Shown: positions 60,232 through 64,000 of the stretch, piece by piece | Position numbering within the stretch: the stretch's first letter is position 1 | Layout: the number at the start of each line of letters is the position of its first letter | DNA from: Desulfobulbaceae bacterium BRH_c16a | GTDB taxonomy: Bacteria > Desulfobacterota > Desulfobulbia > Desulfobulbales > Desulfocapsaceae | Assembly: GCA_000961725.1 (NCBI GenBank) | Contig: LADS01000049.1 | Location: 1 to 64,000 of the forward strand | DNA length: 64,000 nucleotides | Direction of reading: 5' to 3' | Position numbers and translations under genes: made by a program | Notes under the pieces: generated by a model | Databases searched by the model: none | The model's input: only the letters and a program-made list of their open reading frames with translations | Told to the model about the DNA's origin: nothing

Positions 60232-63200
60232 TCAGGAGTCCTGCAGTTCACGGAAAACAGCCCAACCCAGCAGGCTGGCCGAATATGGTTTTTCGATGAA
60301 GTTGCCGACACCGAGGCGCATCGCCTTTTTGACATCTTCACTTTTGGAAAAACCGCTGGCAATGATCGCCTTCTGCCGCGGATGGATCGAAATTATCTTC
60401 TCGTAGGTCAAACAGCCATTGATTCCCGGCTCCATGAACATATCCAGCAGCACAAGGTCGACCTTCTCCTGGCGCAGGAAGGCAATTGCTTCTTCTCCAC
60501 TGCCGACCACAGTGACATGATAGCCGTACGCGGTGAGGATCTGATCGGCGATATCCCGCAGCGTCGGTTCGTCATCGACCACGAGGACCCGTTCGCCTCT
60601 GCCGGGCGGTGGCTCCTCATCCATTTCTTTTGCAGAGGCCAGGGCCGGCATGGAATATCTCGGTAAAGAGAGACTGAAAGTGGTCCCCCGCGCATCGCTT
60701 GCTATGGTGATCTTTCCGCCGTGTTCCTGTGCCGTATTCCAGACAACCGCCAGACCAAGGCCGGTGCCGCTCTTGCCCATGACCTTTTTCGTGTAGAAGG
60801 GTTCGAATATTCGCTCTCTGTCCTTTTCCGAAATTCCAGGACCATTGTCCGTCACATCGACCACCACATAGTCACAAGGGACAGTTCTGCCGCCTTGTTC
60901 TGCCGATTTCGTCTCTTCACGGATGGCAAGCAGCACCTGCCCTTTATCTTCAATGGCCTCCATGGCATTGGTCACCAGATTCATCAGACATTTCTTAATA
61001 TGAACGGGCGAACAGAGAATGGTCGAATTCTCCGACAGACACTCAACGTCAATGGTGACATGTGGATACAGCGAACAGAGTCTGTTGAACTCGGGGGAAT
61101 CGAGATATTCCCTGACCAATGTATGCACATTGTGCGACTCCCTGACATTTGCAGCACTTCTTGCCACCGTCAACAGATCGGCAACGACCGTGGCGGCCCG
61201 TTGCCCCGATTCCCTCACCGATTCGAGAGGCTTGCGGAGATGACTGTCTTTGTCGAGTTTAGCCAGCATCAATTCGGGATAGTTGATGATTCCGGACAGG
61301 ATATTATTCAGGTCGTGGGCCACCCCGCCGGCCATAAGACCGATCGCTTCCATTTTCTGGGCGCGGACGAGTTGGGTCTCGAGTTTTTTCTGACGGGAGA
61401 TATCCATCATATGGCCCTGAACTTCGACAAGTCGCCCCTCGTTATACCTGCCGATGCCGTTGCACAGCACCGTAATGGTTTCGCCATCGTCGCGGAGGAG
61501 TTCAACCTCAATGTTTTCGACCTTCACGCCGTCTGCAAGATCATTTGCAAGCTTTGCCCAGAAATCGGCATTGCGATAAAAGGTGGAGATATTTTTGCCG
61601 ACAGCTTCGGCTACACTGCCAAGACCGAGGATTCCGGCGAAAATCTTATTGCAGAGCAGCACCTTGCCGCTCGGGCTGGCAAGAAAGAACCCGCTGAGAT
61701 CTGCTTCGAAAATCTGCCGGTAACGCTCCACGCTCTGATGCATCTCAGCCTGGACCTGCTTCATCCGGGTAATGTCCTGCACCTGCGACACGTAATTAAG
61801 CGGTTTGCCGTCCCGGTCGATATTCAGGCCGACACTCATGAGAGCCCAGACAAGCTGCCCATTTTTATGAAGATAGCGTTTTTCCATGGGCGGTGCCGGA
61901 TGGCCCGACAGGATTTCCGAGATCATGGCTCGAGTCCGTTCCGTATCCTCCGGACAGGTTACATCCTGCCAGTTTTTCCTTTCCAGCTCTTCGCGGCTGA
62001 AACCCAGCATCGAGCACAAGGCATCGTTGACCCGCAGATACCTGCCCTCCAGACCGACGAGAGCTATTCCACTTGCCGCGCTGTCAAAGAGTGTCCGGAA
62101 GCGATTTTCGCTGAGAGTCAAAGAGCTGTTCGCCCTCCGGCGATTTGCAGCATTGACGAGCAGCAGCGCGATAATGGAGGAAAGAGCGAAAAAACCTCCG
62201 GCTACGCCCCAGACCAGATGTTTATATTGCGAGTAGAGAGTTACCGAAGTATTGATCACGATACTGCCGGCAGGCAGAGTTTCAGGATCGATGTTGAAAC
62301 GCTGCAGCTGGAGAAAGTCGAACATAAAACGGTTCGGACTCTCCTTCACCACGGCAATCGATGCTGCCGGTTCGCCGGCGAGGATCCTTGTGGCCAGTTG
62401 TGCCCCCAGCCTTCCCTGAAAATAGCCGCTCGCCAGTTTTCCGCCGGCAATGCCGTAACCCAGATGGAAATCCCAGAAAGAATAGAGGGGGGCTCCGCTT
62501 ACCTCGGAAATCAGCGTGGCGCTCCGCCTGAAATCATAATAGTTGCCGGCCCGGTCGGTAGTGAAAGACAACCAGACGGCGATATCTCCCATATCGAGTC
62601 GGCTTACTTCTGCCCGCACCTCATCCATGGTGTGGTTCTCAAGAAGAAGGACGTCCATCGGCCGGGAAAGTTTTTGTATCGCCTCGAGGAAAATCGGTTT
62701 GTTGGTCGTGCCGGTCAGCGTCTGGTCACTGATCACCACAAACCGGGTAGCCTGGGGCTGAAGCTGCAAAGCAGCCTCAAGAGTAGCCGGCATATCGAAC
62801 GCCTCAAGGACACCGGTGAATGTCGGCAGTCCTTCCAGCATGTCATCCTGAAAGCTGTTGACGCCGCAGAAAACCACCGGCTTCCCCGGGAACAGCCGAC
62901 CATGATGTTTTCTGAGAAAGTTAAAGGCGAGGTCATCCGTTGCGACAATGACATCAATGTGGCTGTCCCTGAATTTCAGGGCGTAAAGGGCGGCAAGCCG
63001 ATCAAGATACTGCTCGGAAAAAATGCGTTTGGTATCCATGAACTCGTGGGCGATGTCGAGGACCATCCCCGATTCGGCCAACCCTTCACCTATGCCCTTG
63101 ACCAGACTGTCCGTCCATGACAGTCCGGCATGATAACTGTGCAGGACAAGCACCTTCCGGGGAGATTCCGCCACCCCGGCCAGGAGCGTTGAGGCCCGGA

Positions 63201-63303
63201 CAACCAGCAAAAAGAGAATAAACAGGACAACCGGTACCGGGCGGTGTCGCTGATGACCGGCGGATTGGCCGGGAGATTTTCTCGGGATGATACCTTCCGC
63301 CAT
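60232..63303 (-). CDS. Hybrid sensor histidine kinase with ABC-type binding domain, two PAS and a receiver
   Basis: The 1023-residue protein has an N-terminal hydrophobic segment (about 24-45), a periplasmic ABC substrate-binding-like domain (48-345, with VIVATDDLAFNFLRKHHG and GKPVVFCGVN), a membrane helix (about 368-390), two PAS domains (about 400-520 and 530-650), HisKA with phospho-acceptor His663 in GVAHDLNN, a HATPase domain (DNGPGISEKDRERIFEPF, GTGLGLAVV) and a C-terminal receiver with Asp954 in LVLLDMF. It senses a small ligand or redox state. No partner regulator gene is next to it; its own receiver may pass the signal on. Confidence 0.93.
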   Translation of the reverse strand: MAEGIIPRKSPGQSAGHQRHRPVPVVLFILFLLVVRASTLLAGVAESPRKVLVLHSYHAGLSWTDSLVKGIGEGLAESGMVLDIAHEFMDTKRIFSEQYLDRLAALYALKFRDSHIDVIVATDDLAFNFLRKHHGRLFPGKPVVFCGVNSFQDDMLEGLPTFTGVLEAFDMPATLEAALQLQPQATRFVVISDQTLTGTTNKPIFLEAIQKLSRPMDVLLLENHTMDEVRAEVSRLDMGDIAVWLSFTTDRAGNYYDFRRSATLISEVSGAPLYSFWDFHLGYGIAGGKLASGYFQGRLGAQLATRILAGEPAASIAVVKESPNRFMFDFLQLQRFNIDPETLPAGSIVINTSVTLYSQYKHLVWGVAGGFFALSSIIALLLVNAANRRRANSSLTLSENRFRTLFDSAASGIALVGLEGRYLRVNDALCSMLGFSREELERKNWQDVTCPEDTERTRAMISEILSGHPAPPMEKRYLHKNGQLVWALMSVGLNIDRDGKPLNYVSQVQDITRMKQVQAEMHQSVERYRQIFEADLSGFFLASPSGKVLLCNKIFAGILGLGSVAEAVGKNISTFYRNADFWAKLANDLADGVKVENIEVELLRDDGETITVLCNGIGRYNEGRLVEVQGHMMDISRQKKLETQLVRAQKMEAIGLMAGGVAHDLNNILSGIINYPELMLAKLDKDSHLRKPLESVRESGQRAATVVADLLTVARSAANVRESHNVHTLVREYLDSPEFNRLCSLYPHVTIDVECLSENSTILCSPVHIKKCLMNLVTNAMEAIEDKGQVLLAIREETKSAEQGGRTVPCDYVVVDVTDNGPGISEKDRERIFEPFYTKKVMGKSGTGLGLAVVWNTAQEHGGKITIASDARGTTFSLSLPRYSMPALASAKEMDEEPPPGRGERVLVVDDEPTLRDIADQILTAYGYHVTVVGSGEEAIAFLRQEKVDLVLLDMFMEPGINGCLTYEKIISIHPRQKAIIASGFSKSEDVKKAMRLGVGNFIEKPYSASLLGWAVFRELQDS

Positions 63304-63474
63304 GCCGCTCCCTGCCCCTTCGTTGAGATTATCACCCTACTGGATTCGTTTTACCAATCCCTTAGTTGAATATATTCATAGGTGTTACCAAAAAGTTTAG
63401 CAGGCGACCGTCAACGCTGCAAGTCATGACAGCAATTTAATATTTTTATAACTGGGCTGTTCAGCACTTGGGCC

Positions 63475-64000
63475 TCAATTCATTCCAATATCCCCGTCGA
63501 TTTCATCGATCTTTTCCTGGGCCGTTTCCCATTTTGCATACCAGCGATCAAGCCGGCGCTTGCAGTCTTCGTAGTCTTTGCTCGTCGTTGCCCAATTGTT
63601 TTCGTCTTTGTAAAGCTCCGGGTCGGCCATAAGATTTTCCAGATCTTCTTTCTGTTTCTCGCAAATCTCAATCTGCTTTTCCGCCTCTTCCAGCTGTTTC
63701 AGCCAGGGACCGGCCCGCCGGCTGCGCTCCTGGCGCAGCTGGGCCTCAAGCCGCTTGCGCTCCTTGCGGCTTTCCTGGGAGTCGGCGGATTGGCCATTTG
63801 CCTTTATCGCAGCGGCGCGAGCGGTTTCAACCTCCAACTCCTTATCCTGCTCCCGCAGCGCCTCCTGCTTCAGCAGATATTCGGCGATGTTGCCTTCATA
63901 CAGGGTCAGCCGCCCCCCCTTCACCTCGAGGACCTTGTTGGCAAAGGAATCGAGAAAATAGCGGTTGTGGGAGACCACGACAATGGTCCCGTCATACTGG
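63475..64000 (-). CDS. ABC-F family ATPase, C-terminal end, cut by window edge
   Basis: The frame is open to the window's right end. It begins with TIVVVSHNRYFLD, the last part of an ABC ATPase domain (H-loop), then GGRLTLYEGNIAEYLLK, a charged coiled-coil linker (about 60 residues, KERKRLEAQLRQERSRRAG) and another coiled-coil (LKQLEEAEKQIEICEKQKEDLENLM). This is the tail of a Uup/EttA-like protein with a C-terminal coiled-coil. ABC-F proteins act on the ribosome. The stop is at 63475. No start visible. Confidence 0.88.
   Translation of the reverse strand, partial: QYDGTIVVVSHNRYFLDSFANKVLEVKGGRLTLYEGNIAEYLLKQEALREQDKELEVETARAAAIKANGQSADSQESRKERKRLEAQLRQERSRRAGPWLKQLEEAEKQIEICEKQKEDLENLMADPELYKDENNWATTSKDYEDCKRRLDRWYAKWETAQEKIDEIDGDIGMN

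Noticed and set aside
60721-63120. A 799-codon open frame on the plus strand opposite the histidine kinase gene
   Set aside because: It is the antisense shadow of a gene with strong domain evidence. Its translation has no domain, is rich in His, Arg and Gln, and lacks a ribosome binding site.
1-64000. CRISPR arrays, tRNA and rRNA genes
   Set aside because: No regularly spaced repeat array, cloverleaf with CCA-type arms or rRNA core sequence was recognised by eye; a tRNAscan or Infernal run would settle it.

Overview
The window reads as a moderately GC-rich Gram-negative chromosome segment. Signal peptides, lipoboxes, a TolC-type outer membrane factor and a sigma-54 activator point to a proteobacterium-like cell. 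The radical-SAM and type II fatty-acid gene content suggests an anaerobe of the Desulfobacterota (Desulfobulbales-like). That placement is an inference from gene content; there is no rRNA or other taxonomic marker here.

Layout. (1) 1-3.0 kb is a mobile-DNA graveyard: a transposase tail, two fragments of a group II intron on the minus strand, an attC-like hairpin with two AT-rich cassette-like genes on the plus strand, and a nitroreductase-like fragment. (2) 3.7-7.1 kb is a small plus-strand operon: acyl carrier protein, ketosynthase, PlsC-type acyltransferase and a radical SAM/SPASM enzyme. (3) 7.1-20.9 kb is a long minus-strand run: MscS-type channel, secreted and lipoprotein unknowns, a NodT/HlyD/DUF3302 set without a pump, a potassium-channel-like protein, PPK2 and a SulP transporter. 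(4) 21.2-29.8 kb holds a sigma-54 activator, a transaldolase-like protein without the Schiff-base lysine, lipoproteins, a lipase-like hydrolase, a DUF4105 protein and a U32-type protein. (5) 29.9-42.05 kb is the main system: a divergent methyltransferase and a 12-gene plus-strand operon. It encodes two dehydratase types, two ACPs, two ketosynthases, a hotdog thioesterase, an aromatic amino acid ammonia-lyase, two paralogous radical SAM enzymes, a B12-binding radical SAM enzyme and a GT2-DUF2062 protein. (6) 42.1-46.9 kb carries ParA, a CHAD protein and PPK1. (7) 47.2-51.8 kb is a complete branched-chain amino acid (Liv) ABC operon. (8) 52-58.6 kb is a second accessory zone with a duplicated livF end, a broken DUF2254 gene, XRE-HicB-broken HicA, HigBA, IS copies, an RHS remnant and a broken phospholipase-effector/lipoprotein pair. 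(9) 59.0-64.0 kb has a membrane protein, a hybrid histidine kinase and the end of an ABC-F ATPase.

The most notable content is the split biosynthetic system in regions 2 and 5. An ammonia-lyase can supply a cinnamate-type starter; discrete ACPs, ketosynthases and dehydratases can extend it to an unsaturated aryl-capped acyl chain; the acyltransferase and glycosyltransferase could attach it to a membrane anchor. This logic resembles aryl polyene and flexirubin clusters. The four radical SAM enzymes, the separate PKS-type double-hotdog dehydratase and the absence of a ketoreductase in the window set it apart and recall proposed ladderane-type clusters. The main cluster is bracketed by two inverted copies of an 88-bp palindrome-containing element. 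Polyphosphate metabolism is a second theme, with PPK2, PPK1 and CHAD all present. The product and functions are inferred from sequence reading only.
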